64,000 nt of DNA. Source: Volutella citrinella (Eukaryota > Ascomycota > Sordariomycetes > Hypocreales > Nectriaceae). A program made the translations under genes and the position numbers. The notes beneath the pieces were generated by a model. That model worked only from the letters and a program-made list of their open reading frames with translations, had not been told where the DNA came from and ran no database searches. Below, piece after piece: positions 44,875 to 56,546 of this stretch; the first letter of the stretch is position 1; each line of letters starts with the position of its first letter. The stretch is taken from positions 682,001 through 746,000 of the forward strand of contig JAWZSP010000007.1 in NCBI GenBank assembly GCA_034401135.1, written 5' to 3'.

Positions 44875-46927
44875 ATGGCGTTCCTGTCTTTCCTCCGAGG
44901 CGTCTACGACCACGACACCCTGGACACCCGCTTTCTCAACCCGTCGTCCGTTCCCTACCAGACCGTCATTGACGCGCGCAGCGACCCTTCGGCCGCCAAG
45001 AAAGAGTCGTCGCCGAACCGAGGCCGCGACCGCCCCCCGCCATCAAAATGGAACACCCCCGAATTCTATCTTTACTACGTCATCTTCATCATCGTCATAC
45101 CTTATATGTTCTGGGTCGCGTACGACTGCTCGAGAGGTATGGTGCCCACATGAGAAGAAACACCCCGGAGGGCTTTTTTTTGGTTTCTGACTCCCAAATA
45201 CAGAAGATGACCCGCGCTACCACACATTCTCCAAGTGGCTATCGCCCGGCTGGATCCCCGGCCGCCAGATCGATGTGAGCGACAACCAGTACGGCTCCTT
45301 CCGACGCAACATCCCCTACCTGAGCGGCCTCGTCGTGTTCCACCCTCTGCTGAGGAAGCTCTGGAACCGTTTCTACGAGAGGCCGAACCTGGTAGGCCAG
45401 GCTCGCCTTGACCAGCGGGCGTCCTTCGACTTCGCCTTTGCCATGGTCTTCCTGATCGCCCTCCACGGAATATCCGCCTTCAAGATTCTCCTTATCCTCG
45501 CAATCAACTTCAACCTGGCCAAGCGGTTGCCCAGGAAGTTTGTGCCCGTGGTGACGTGGGTCTTCAACATTGGCATCCTTTTCGCAAACGAAATCTACAA
45601 GGGCTACTGGTTCAGAGTCATGTTCTTCTACATCTCCCCGGCCCAGATGATCTGGAACGGCTACGAGTGGGAGCAGCACGACTCGAAGCTCATGGAGATT
45701 GGCGGCTGGCTCGACAGCTACCGCGGCATCATGGGGAAGTGGGAGGTGCTCTTCAACTTCACCATCCTGCGCCTCATCAGCTTCAACCTGGACTACTACT
45801 GGAGCGCGGACCGCAGCGCCTCCAGCGCCCTCGAGGTTTGTATCCCCGCCGGCCCCCGGCGCTCTCTGACCCGCGATCCCTTGGCTAATATGTCAAAGAA
45901 GAAGCAACTAGACCCGGCGAACCTCTCCGAGAAGGACCGCGTCAGCATCCCGGCCGACGCGAAAGACTTTAGCTGGCGCAACTACGTCGCCTACGCAATA
46001 TACGCCCCGCTGTACCTCACGGGCCCCATCATCTCGTTCAACGACTACATCTCGCAGTCCAAGTACCGCGCGGCGAGCCTCGAGCGCCCCCGCACCATCA
46101 AGTACGCCGTCCGCTTCTTCCTCGTGCTGCTCTCCATGGAGGTCATCCTGCACTTCAACTACGTGGGCGCCATCAGCAAGGGCAGGCCCAAGTGGGAGAC
46201 GTACACGGCCACGCAGCTGTGCCTCCTGTCCTTCTTCAACCTGCACATCATCTGGCTCAAGCTGCTCATCCCGTGGCGCTTCTTCCGCCTGTGGTCCCTC
46301 ACCGACAGCATGGACCCGCCCGAGAACATGGTCCGCTGCGTCAGCAACAACTTCAGCCCGCAGCTCTTCTGGCGCGCCTGGCACCGTTCCTACAACCGCT
46401 GGCTGGTCCGCTACATCTTCGTCCCCCTCGGCGGCTCCTCCTTCCGCTCTTGGTGGGACACGGCTCGGAGCATCATCACATACCTCCTCACCTTCACCTT
46501 TGTCGCTCTGTGGCACGACCTTCAGATGCGCCTGCTCATCTGGGGATGGCTCATCGTCCTGTTCATGCTGCCCGAGTGGATTGGCGCCTATCTGTTCCCC
46601 AAGCGCAAGTGGGAGAACCGCCCGACCGCGTTCCGGATGGTGCGCGCCATAGGCGGCGTCGGTAATGTTTTCATGATGATTACTGCAAACCTTGTCGGTT
46701 TCGCTCTGGGTGTAGACGGCGTGAAAACTGTCATCTCGCAGATCTTTAATGACTGGGCTGGTAAGGACACTCCCGAAATCATCCCTCACCATGATGGACA
46801 TCGCCCTAACATTTCTCTAGGTATTCTTTTCCTCATCACCGCTTGCGGATGCCTGTTTGTCGGCATCCAAATCATGTTTGAGATTCGCGAGTCGGAGCGT
46901 AGACGGGGCATTCTTCTCAAGTGTTGA
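44875..46927 (+). CDS. GUP1: Gup1-type MBOAT O-acyltransferase
   Basis: Exons 44875-45136, 45204-45835, 45899-46760 and 46821-46927 give 620 aa. Two introns (63 and 60 nt) lack stops and keep the frame, so retention would add residues. About ten to twelve spans; MBOAT features include the FNDY segment (ISFNDYISQ), LFWRAWHRSYNRWLVRYIFVPLGG and ALWHDLQMRLLIWGW with the conserved active-site His. ER-membrane Gup1 proteins remodel GPI anchors by adding a long acyl chain and also affect membrane order, wall integrity and glycerol uptake in yeast. The N-terminal cytosolic part carries a Ser/Arg/Pro linker before the first span. Confidence 0.93.
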
Positions 46928-47320
46928 GTTCCACTTTGTTGTATTATATTATACTGGCAACACAGACTTGTTTTTCCAAGCGGGGATCCCAACAGGGGAT
47001 TTTCTCTTCTTCATTTTGCTCTGTACTTTTAGCACATCACTGGCGCATCTCTTACAGTCCGCATTTCTGGAAATGGTCAAGGTATGAATAGTATAAACGT
47101 CATTCTTATGGATGTTTGTCTGGTGCACAATTGTAACAAGTTCATACTAAATTATACCACTTGCTACTTCAGAGTACACAGAAAAATGCAATATATGTGG
47201 GTATCCTATGAGTTTTGGAGATTTTAAGCAAATGCCATGCCGGACCGCAACTTTATGAGATGCTCGCAAAGGAATCATCCGGCCAACTGTCCCCCATGCA
47301 GCCGACAGGTATGCTGGAGG
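46928..47320. other. Convergent 3' region, 393 bp
   Basis: AT-rich spacer between the convergent Gup1 and membrane-protein genes. No element recognised. Confidence 0.45.
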
Positions 47321-48254
47321 TTAGTAGAAGTTGGGCGTCGTTCTGTTGGCGTTATCGGCAGGAGTCTGCTTCTGCCTCATTGTGCCCAGCTCGGTATCGC
47401 CATGGGCAGGCTGCCGGGCAAACTTGCCATCGATGCCCAGCTTGGTTTCCGTGATCCACCTACGGACCCAGATCAAGCACCAGGCGATGCAGAAGATGAC
47501 GACGATGGCTGCAGCGATGCCAAACACGTAGGCTGCAACCATCCCGCGGCCCCCAACCTCCTTGTAGTCGAGGAAGTTGTACACGTAGAAGCCCTGAGCG
47601 GCTTGGGTGATGAAGGCAACACCCAAGTAGCACGCAAGAATAAGGATCAGCCACGCCAGATGCACCCACGGGGGCGGGCTGGTGCGTGGGACGATTAGCT
47701 CAAATAGAGCGAAGAAGCTGTTGAGGCCATGCTGGGTGATGTTCGCCCAGGCATTGAACTCTATGGTGAACCACTTGCTGTAGAGCAGGACCCAGTACAC
47801 AATGGTGACGAGAAACGGATACGTGACGATGGTGGAGTAGTAGAGCGAGTGTAGCGCTTGGAGAGGGCGCGGAAAGTGGTCGATGAGCGGTCGGCCACTG
47901 GCAGCGTACGTGAAGGTGTGGACGGCGGCGAAGAGGAAGTAGAAGGCGAGGCCCCAGAATGTCAGGACGGTGAAGTAGGAGAAGGACTCGCGCACTGCCT
48001 TACAGCCGCCGAGTTCCTCGTGAGTGCATGTCCATCCGATGATGAAGAATCGCGATGTGAAGATGTAGAGAGACTGCGACGGAGTGAAAGCACCCGGTTA
48101 GATGGCTGGGCACGCGATCAGGACGACGGGGTTGGCCTACAAAGAGGGCTCGGCAGATGAAGAGCAGCCAAGGGCTCAGGAGCCATGATGTCTCGAAGCG
48201 GTTCGAAGGGTCCCAGATGTCGGTACCGAACCGGAATGGGTTTCTGGGTGCCAT
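47321..48254 (-). CDS. Multi-pass membrane protein, FAR-17a/AIG1-like
   Basis: Exons 48254-48141 and 48073-47321 (67-nt intron) give 288 aa. Six hydrophobic segments are visible: two near residues 25-55, then spans around 65-90, 105-130, 165-185 and 210-240. The central WANITQHGLNSFFALFELIVPRTSPPPWVHLAWLILI stretch (here in two motifs, HGLNSFFALFE and PPPWVH) recalls the FAR-17a/AIG1 group, in which a conserved His lies in this helix. Cytosolic C-terminus is polar and Gln/Thr-rich. Animal AIG1 relatives hydrolyse fatty-acid esters of hydroxy fatty acids, but that activity is not established for this branch. Confidence 0.75.
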
Positions 48255-51200
48255 TGGAGCGATAGGCCTGAGGCGACAATCTTTGCGACAAATTTGTTGC
48301 TGCCCACGCGGCGTGTCTCGCAGCTAGTTGAAGGCGGACCCCACAGGCCGCCAAGTCTCAAAGAGTCGGATCTCAAGATGGCGACGCAGCGATCCTCGAT
48401 GTGCGGACAGGGCCTCGCGAACGATTATCGGAGATTAAGATGGCAGACGACTCCAACGCGCGATGAAGGCGATGGTAACCAGGAACCACCTTGGAGAGAT
48501 GAGTGTGGTGCGGAGGGTAAGCCCGTCAGCGCCTTCTTGTCAGGCTGGGTCATGAGTTGCGCTGGTGTCTTCCGGGGTGGGGCGTCAGCGAGTTTGGGAA
48601 ATCCCATTCATTAAATATAGCATTATTAGCCAATTTAGCCCTCCTCCGGCTCTGGACTCCCGAATGCATCTCCGCCTTTTGAGAGGCTGTAAGGCTGGGC
48701 GAGCTATTGAAGCCACAGCGCCGTTCAAGGCCATGTGGCAGCAAGCCATCGGTACTGGCTTGCTCGTGATGTGCTGTCACGCGCGAGATTCTGCAGCCCG
48801 CAGATGATTGTCTAATTAGGCGGCGCCCCAATCGACTTTGGAACGGCACATATTTTTCCACTGGGCCCGCCCGCGCACATGAGCAGTCAGGTCGGGGAGT
48901 TGGGTTGTTGACATGCATGGTGGGCGCTGTCGTGGCGCTCTCTCCCAATGCTGAGCCTCTGAACTCTCCATCTCTGTCCATACTTTGCACGTGCAATCTG
49001 GAGGGCGCAATTTGCTGGCTGGCCTCTCAAGATCTAGAACACCAGCGTATGTGGCTAGTCGACACCACACTGTATATCGGAGCTGTTATTGATGGCCCCT
49101 CGCCCCGAAGAGGCAAACAGCTCCCCAAGTCGACAAGCAGCCGGGACGCAGCCGCGTTACCTCGTCAGATTTCCCTTTCCGTCCTTCTCTTCCGCCTGTC
49201 AGCCTGGCGAGCCATGGGTCTGGTACTGTCTCATCAATTATGAAGGCCTCTCCTCCATGCAACATGTTATCAGGAAGAGGTTCGGGTGACATAGGCCAAG
49301 AACTGCCCAAGTCGACTCCTGGGTCGACCCCATATAATGTCCGCAATGCTGACGACTTCTGTTAGCGGGTGACCGGCTTTGTTGACAATGAATTGATCAT
49401 GTCCGATTTGGGGCCTTTCCCACGGGGTGGTTGGATTATGCCCTGCCACTGTGTATATTAAACATCTCGTAGGGTGTCAAATGGTCATCGATCGAGGGGT
49501 TTACTCTGCCAGTCAGTTTCAGTTCGCTTCACCACTGAGCCAGGCAAAGCCATCGCCGGCCAGCCACATTGTCTCGCTCATGCTGCAAGCTGCGCGTCCT
49601 AGCGTGGAGTGCCCTGCCCGCTGCCATGTCAAGGTTGGACTAAGACCGCGCCGCGGCCAGACGTGGCGCGGGCGAACTAGGGTCATGAGGATTGTTGTTT
49701 CCCGGGGTTGCGGGAGCCGGGCTACGCGCATGGCGCCCCTGAACTAAAAAGCTGAGATTCATAATTAACCATATTCATCCTCACCACGGCTGAGTACAGC
49801 GTGTCGTTGATGCAGCGCATAGTATGGATGCCACATGACTGGCGTCCTCTCGTACTGCTGAAATGAAACCATTTGAAGTGGATGCGAGAGTTCTGGCCAC
49901 TGGGCCTGTGCCGTGCAGGAGGCTAGGAGATGCAGGAGGGAGAGTTGCTTCGGATAGTGCTCGGAAGCGATCGATCTGGGAACGAGGGCACTGTACGGGA
50001 TAGCTTCGATGGGGCTGCCCGTCTTGAAATTCCCAGAGAGGGTCCGTACCAGCAAATGGGTCTGGTCACTCCCCGTGGCCCCCGTCACCATGTCAGGCCA
50101 CGGAGTGGACTGTCCTAGTAGTCAGGCTGAGAGGGACAGCGCAATTCCCCTGTCCTTCTAGTCTTCTGCAACGTACGTACTGTACTCCGTACAGTCCCCA
50201 GCTGTTGACATTTGTGGAGCCCGAGGTGTCAAAGAAACGAGGGAGCCAAGGAGCGAAGACGAATGTCCTCGGCAGATCAGGATCCTAGTCGTGGAGAAGG
50301 AGCCGGCAGCGACTCCTTTGTGTCGTTTTCTTCTAATTAATTAGTGCTTAGGACCCACCAGGTCAGTCATGTCGCCCTTCTCGAGATATGGTTGTGGGTT
50401 TGGATGGATGACTGCATGCTCCAGTCTGATTGCAATTAATCTGTACCATCGGGCGTAGAGGTTGGTCTTTTCTCCTCCCCCTTCCTCTGGAAAGCGCAAT
50501 GTTCCCAATTTAGCAACCGCCCACCGAACAGTGGCTTGAGCTAAGGTAGCCAGGCCTAGAGACCCGACATGGGCGGCCCTGTCAGTGGGCAGCAAAGTGA
50601 AAAACCTGGCTGCGTGGTGGGCACTGATTCAGCAGCGGCAAAGCCACTGGGTTGAGCAGTCGTCCAGCCCATTGGTGGTGGTTGGAACTTGTCCAGGGTC
50701 GTCGACAGCGGGCTAGATCAGGTTCTGTCTTTTCTTCTTTCCCGGCAGCTGCTGTGTCACCCGTAGCCGTTAGTGGTGGGAGGATATATGTTTCTCGCAG
50801 CACGCGGAATTGCCGGTGCTACGGTACATGCGTGAGGGATGTGGCGAAATGTTTCTTCCAAGCCATTCTCCTGGGGCGATTGGCCGGTATGAGATTGATT
50901 GATGGACTCCGGAAGGAATTCAAGGTGGAAAGAGGCGTGGATGGGCCGTCGATGGCTGTGAGTGGCTGCAGTGGCGTCAGTAGCTGCAGCCTGCACTGCA
51001 GGTGGGAGGCACTGGAGCAAAGTCCACGGCAGCGAGCGGGCGGCGATGTAATTACTGACAGCACTGTGTAGCGCAGCGAGAAGCGACAGGGGCCAGGGCG
51101 TGCAGGGGTGGCTCGTGTGGATGCCATGGTCATTCATGATGGGCCACCAGGCACTTTGGGTTTTCCTGTGGTTCCACCTGTTGTTGAGTGAGAGTGATGA

Positions 51201-53163
51201 ATGGGAAGGGGAGAATGCACGGAGCAAGCTGGCCCCCATCCTCAGTCGCACCAGCCATTCCCAGGAGTGCAGTGCAGCCATGCACGGATAGACCATATGC
51301 GGTACGACATGCGTACCTACCTTACTAATGCGCGTACGTGTGAATAACACGAATCCCAGCACTAGCTGAGCTAACCACGGGACGGACTGCGGTAATCTGG
51401 CTGGCGTGGTTCAGGCTCAGGGGGAAGAGTGCACAGTCGAGCGACGAACTGATTACGATTATCTGCCTAAGCCAGTGCACAATCAGGACAATGATGGGTC
51501 CTCCCGCCGTCACAGACCAGCTGAGCTTTGGGAGGGTGCAGGCAGGCGGCACATCTCTCAGGTGGCACGCACAGACTGACAGGTGCTACGAAGGGTCGTG
51601 CTGGTGTTCAGTGGTCCCTAGCTGCCCAGTGCCAGTAGGGTGGCTGCTCCTGGGACAAGGCGACAGGCAGGGTAGCTCCAGGGCCGCCCTGTCGGTGTGG
51701 GGTGAAAGGACCTGCGACAGGGGACCAGGGACGGAAGCAATGAACGCCTTGGTACTCAGTCCCATGTCCGACGGGACCTAGTCCTCCGTACCTGCCGCTA
51801 CACCGCGTACTGTGGCATCCAGGGTTGCGAGCGGGCAGCCTGGTGCCCAGTGCTCTCGACCGAATGCCCATCCTGAGGTGATGCTCCTGACATCTCCACC
51901 CGCCAGCCGCGAGGGTGCTTGGTGCTTGGTCCATCCACTGGCAAAGCGTAACGCCGCCCGGCAAGGGGAGGAATCAAAATAGTACGGATAGTCGATGGAG
52001 GCACAGACGGTACACGGATGAGGATTGCCTCAGCTATTGAGCAGTATTGTCTGTTTTAAGAAGTCGGTGATGGCTTTCGTTCCAAACTACTAGTAGCATC
52101 CCTCCATCATCCACCCACCCACTATCCGTACCAAGCCATCGTCTTTCCTTTTCCATCCTCCTCACTAATAAACAACGCCCCGATTTGGTACCGCTAGTCG
52201 GACCGGAACTCAGCAGCTTCCCACATCCCACTGTTATTAGTGCTATTATCCTCGACTAGTCGCCTGACTAGCACGACTACAGGTGAATACTCGCACTCGC
52301 AGCGAGGACTGCGAGGAGGGTTGCTGGAGCTGGCCTGCAGTAGACCATTTTGGGCGCATACCTCTTTGCCTGCCTAACCGCCCCGAGTAACGCTTTCCCC
52401 GGCCCGCTTGCTGGCTGGGTGGAGGAAGGTGAGGTCCTGGTCGGGTGTGCCTGGGTGTTGCCCTCCACTCCTGTCGCCATCTCCTGCCAGCTCTTGATCC
52501 ATACCGCATTCCTCCTTTTTACTCTTATCAGCCTACCACCTACCCTCCTTTCCATTCCGCCCCCTCTTCTCCCTCGCGCTCCTGAGCCGCCAAATCCATA
52601 TACGCATACTATACTCAAACTCCAAGCTCCAACCATCCGAGCTCACCCGCCACGCACTCTTGCCGTCACGCTCTGCCACGCTCTGGTCGCCCTCACGTCC
52701 GACATATCAACACGGGCTGTAGCCTCCCACCTATCCCGCGCATTGCTTCGCCTTTTTCGCTTCACTAGGGTCCTTCGCTCCCGCTCTCTCGCCGATCATT
52801 GCTCGTGCGCGCCGCGCCTAATTAACCCCAGATTGCACCCAGCCAACCGCCTCTTCTCCTGAGAACACCTTCCTCCCGATCAGCTGACGATCCTCGCACT
52901 TGCCGGTCGCCGCTGCAGAGACAACGCCTTGCCTTTGCGTTCGTTGTCGATCTTCCTCTCGAATCGCCGCAACACCATCGACGACTATCACCACTTTTCG
53001 CACCTCCGTTCCATCATCCTGACTTGTTGCGAGTATCATGGCGCTCGCAAGCAACTGAACTCTGCCTCCCGGCGCCTCGCCCCAATATGACAACGCCTCT
53101 TCCATCATAAATCCGACCCCGTCCACTCGTTGCACTACTTGGTGTCCACAATCACATAATTAT
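48255..53163. other. Intergenic, 4.9 kb without a supported gene
   Basis: Several ORFs of 100-200 aa occur (for example minus 50757-51362 and plus 52350-52862) but they are low-complexity, lack domain signals and cannot be joined to others. From about 52.0 kb onwards the plus strand is C/T-rich, which fits a long 5' leader of the polyQ-protein gene. Contains the inverted repeat at 50179-50195. No transposon or tRNA recognised. Confidence 0.5.
50179..50195. repeat. Perfect 7-bp inverted repeat ACTGTAC-tcc-GTACAGT
   Basis: The two arms are exact reverse complements with a 3-bp spacer, preceded by ACGTACGTAC. Could be a binding site or hairpin; unproven. Confidence 0.5.
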
Positions 53164-55706
53164 ATGCTCCGACCTGTCGCAGGTCGCACCGCCGCCCCAG
53201 AAAACGTCGCCTGTAACACACCTGCTACCCTTTTCGTGCCGCACCAGATAGCTCGGCTTGTTGCATCCTCCTCACATACCCAATCCCCCCCCTGCGGGAA
53301 CTCAGCCACCCACGCCATGATGCCCACCGCAATTCGACCTATCTCAGAGATATCCGTATCAACCACAGGCACCACCACAATGGCCGCCCCGCAGATTCCC
53401 CTTACTTTCGACAACGCCGGGGACTTGCGCATTGTTCTCGTCCCGAACGCTGACGATGGGGCCGCCTCTGCCTCCGAGAGATCGGAGTCCCAACTCAGTA
53501 TGCGGGAGGAAATACAGAATCGGACCCATCGAAGGAGTCAAGTACCACCCGGCCAACATATCCCCACCCATCCGATCCCTTCCATGCAGAATGCTTTCGC
53601 CGAGTCCTTGCATGAGGTGACAAACAGCGACACTATGCCGGAAAAGCCTAAGCTAAGAGAATTGGATGCTCAGGGTCGCCGAGAGCGATTACTTGAACAG
53701 CCAGCCGAAGCTGAAGCGTTTGACATGCTTTGGCGCTATAGGCCCGGACAAGAACAGCATGAGATGTACAAACTGATCTCACAAATTTCCTTTGGAGTCT
53801 ATCTGCTCTTGAACAGCTTGGCCGCTGACAACACCCAAGTCGTGACTATCCTTCAAGGGCATATCAATGAGGTGGACGAATTTCTAGAAGTCATGCTGGA
53901 AGATTTCGCCAAGGCCCAGGAGGACCTTTCCGAGCGCATTTCTCATTTACAACTTCCAATGTCCAATCGACAGGCCTTTGAGGCAATGCTTGAGGACCGC
54001 AACTTTCGCGCTCAAATCCTCGCCGGCAATGAGAAGATCGATCACATTCTCGCTCGAACCAATGCCGCTATGAAGCAGTGGGATGATGATATCGACGCTG
54101 GACTTCGCTCAAGCGAGGCATTCATGGAATGGCTGAATGAGCACAAGGATAGGACATGGCCTGAAGCAACTCCTGATCTGAACAAGATCTATAATGCCAT
54201 GAAAGGAAACTCGGACGGTTGGCTCAATGCGTTTGATGACCTCAACAATCAAGCGCAAGACTTGAATGGCCTTGTGATTAAGCTCATGACAATTGTTGCT
54301 GAAATGGAGAAAACCGCTGGTGAGGTCAGCCGAAAAACATGGGTAAGTGTGAATCAATCGTCGGATATGGATCAATATCTAACAGACAGCCATAGACGAA
54401 CATTACGCCATTTACGCTTCCAGTGCGATCGGTGGTGAACGACGAAGCTGAGGCTGAAGCAGAAGCCCCAACGGCCCAAATTTTGGATCACACACTCACC
54501 CCCCGCGCGAGTATGCATTTCAGCATTCGCAGTGGTGAATCCGCAAATACGCTTCAACCACTCTCATCACTCCATGACGCTGAGGTTAGCACATTGAGCG
54601 ACTTTCCACTGCCGGGAGGTACCCCTTTGCTTCCACCTCCGCGAGTAAGCCGAGCTTCACCGACCAACTTGTCGAGATCTTCATCCGGCTCTGCATCTAC
54701 GCCCAAGGCATCACTGGCGCCCAAGCCGCCAGTATTGAGCGACGTTCGCGAAGAGCAAACTCGCACTAGCATTAGCAGCAACGGACTTGACGATGGCCCA
54801 CTCTATATTCTCCAGCCGAAGGTGTACAGCCCCAAGATACCACAAACCCCACTCACCTCACCAACTGTTAGGAGTAGTGGTGCTCCTAGCAAGCCCAGGG
54901 TATTGAGCAGCCTGCATGAGCAAGTCGCCGCTCAGCAGCAACAGCTACAACAACAGCAACTACAACTGCAGCAACAGCAACAACAGCAACTACAACTACA
55001 GCAGCAGCAGCAGACGCAGCAAAAACAACAGCAACAGCCACCGCCGCAAAAGAAATTGTCAATTCGGCATCGAATTTCTCAGAGGGCGAAACCTCCATCT
55101 TCAATACAAATTCCACCCCCAATCAATGCAGTCAGTCGACGCCCTTCAACTGGGCGAAGTCCGCCGAGGACTTCAAAGTCCCAAGCACATGACTCAGCGT
55201 ATGAATCCGATGCTGACGGAGGCCATGTCCACCGACTTCCTCGAGTTGCATCACATGTTGATTTCGCAGTCCCATCACTCCCCTTGATGACGTCGCCTCA
55301 GTCGGAGCACCAACAATATTATCGGCCTGTACGAGCCTCGCCCCATTCGCCTCTACAACAGCGCCCTCATACCTCCGGCCACGAAGGACCGGGTTATCGC
55401 GCTTCGGGATACTTTCCAGGCCACCAGCGAAATCAGCCATCCCGCATGGGTGGCATGAGCACACTAAGCAGCGTGACCACGGCGACATACGACGACAGGG
55501 CTACAGTGAGGTCGAACGGCACTTCGAATACAGGCGGGAAACGTGTGAAGAAGAAGAAGAGCGCATTCGGTTGGCTTAAAAAGGCTTTCACTTTGGACGA
55601 GAGCGAGCGTGCCGAGTATGAGGCACGCAGAGCTGTTCAATTTCAGCAGCAGCCATACACAGACTTGGGAAGCCCTAGGTTTCTTGATGGCAAGCGGCTG
55701 CGATAG
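53164..55706 (+). CDS. Large conserved-looking fungal protein with helical core and polyQ tract, function unknown
   Basis: Exons 53164-54342 and 54396-55706 (53-nt intron, phase 0) give 829 aa. Residues 1-150 are Pro/Ser/Thr-rich and disordered-looking. Residues 165-395 form an all-helical acidic domain (EAFDMLWRYRPGQEQHEMYKL, VYLLLNSLAADN, EMEKTAGEVSRKTW). The C-terminal half is disordered, with a Gln-rich tract at about residues 570-610, several SPR/TPL-like phospho-site candidates and a basic motif KKKKSAFGWLKKAFTLDESERAEYEARR near the end. No known family recognised; a cytoplasmic scaffold or regulator is plausible. Later in-frame starts at 53317 and 53380 (MAAPQIPLT) are possible. A long pyrimidine-rich leader precedes it. 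Confidence 0.8.
54930..55040 (+). repeat. CAG/CAA repeat encoding a polyglutamine tract
   Basis: Interrupted CAG/CAA codons with occasional CTA/CTG give runs of Gln broken by Leu, inside the coding sequence at 53164-55706. Likely length-variable between strains. Confidence 0.8.
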
Positions 55707-56546
55707 AAGGCCAGGATGCCTCACACCTTTATTCGTATCGAAGAGTTGCATCACCACCTGTCGACACCCTCGACAGATGCGGCTTGCCTTTTGACAAAGA
55801 TACCCAGCATTGTTGTGTCATCTGGCGTACAACGGCATGCCAATATATTTATCCCAAATGATATCTTTTAATACGGAGAAGCCGATACAAGACACGGCTC
55901 TCGACGCCGACACTGTTATCTGGATCCAACACACGCCGTGGTTTTGGCGACACATGGGGAGATGTCAGCCACATACATGCCTGGTCATATCTCGTTTTTC
56001 TGACCATCATCTTGGAATTTGCATACCATTTAGCGGGATATCCGGATTGGAAAGGGTTTGGGCTTTTTGTTTGCACGGGTGCATTGGGTAGAACCATCTG
56101 TGACTCGTCACGATCAGAGTTTGCATACTTGCATCCAGACGCTGACGATATGGGTAATCGGGCCTTGGCGGGAGGGGGGACAATACTAAAATGAGGCGAA
56201 TAATGCCATGATGACATATAGACCAGTCGCACTATCTACATATCACAATTCCATATATTTGAGAAACAACGTGTGTGCCAGTGACACCTTGCAATCCATG
56301 CGCCGTTGTCGTCCTGGCGTCACTCGGAACTTTTAGAAGCACGCGAGGATGGCAAGACTCGAGAGTTGCGTCGAGATATGTCGTGGTCCGGTGATTGTGT
56401 TTAACCAACGAGTATTACATTTCTTCACAATTGCACTCGTATACTTATACCAAGCTGCCTTGTATCATCTCTATATGGGACTTCCAGCCCCGGCTGGTTA
56501 TGGTTCCCCCGTTCTAATGCGCTCTGCTCCTGTGTGATGGGTGAAA
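55707..56546. other. Convergent 3' region, 840 bp
   Basis: Between the polyQ-protein gene and the F-box gene. Only short ORFs; no element recognised. Confidence 0.45.

Noticed and set aside
45908..46801. 297-aa minus-strand ORF
   Set aside because: Antisense shadow of GUP1, rich in Asp/Glu/Gly/Arg from reversed codons.
50757..51362. 201-aa minus-strand ORF in the large gap
   Set aside because: No domain, membrane or signal feature and no spliceable partner; composition fits random open frame in GC-rich DNA.
52350..52862. 170-aa plus-strand ORF
   Set aside because: Sits in the C/T-rich leader; Pro/Leu-rich translation expected from pyrimidine-rich DNA.
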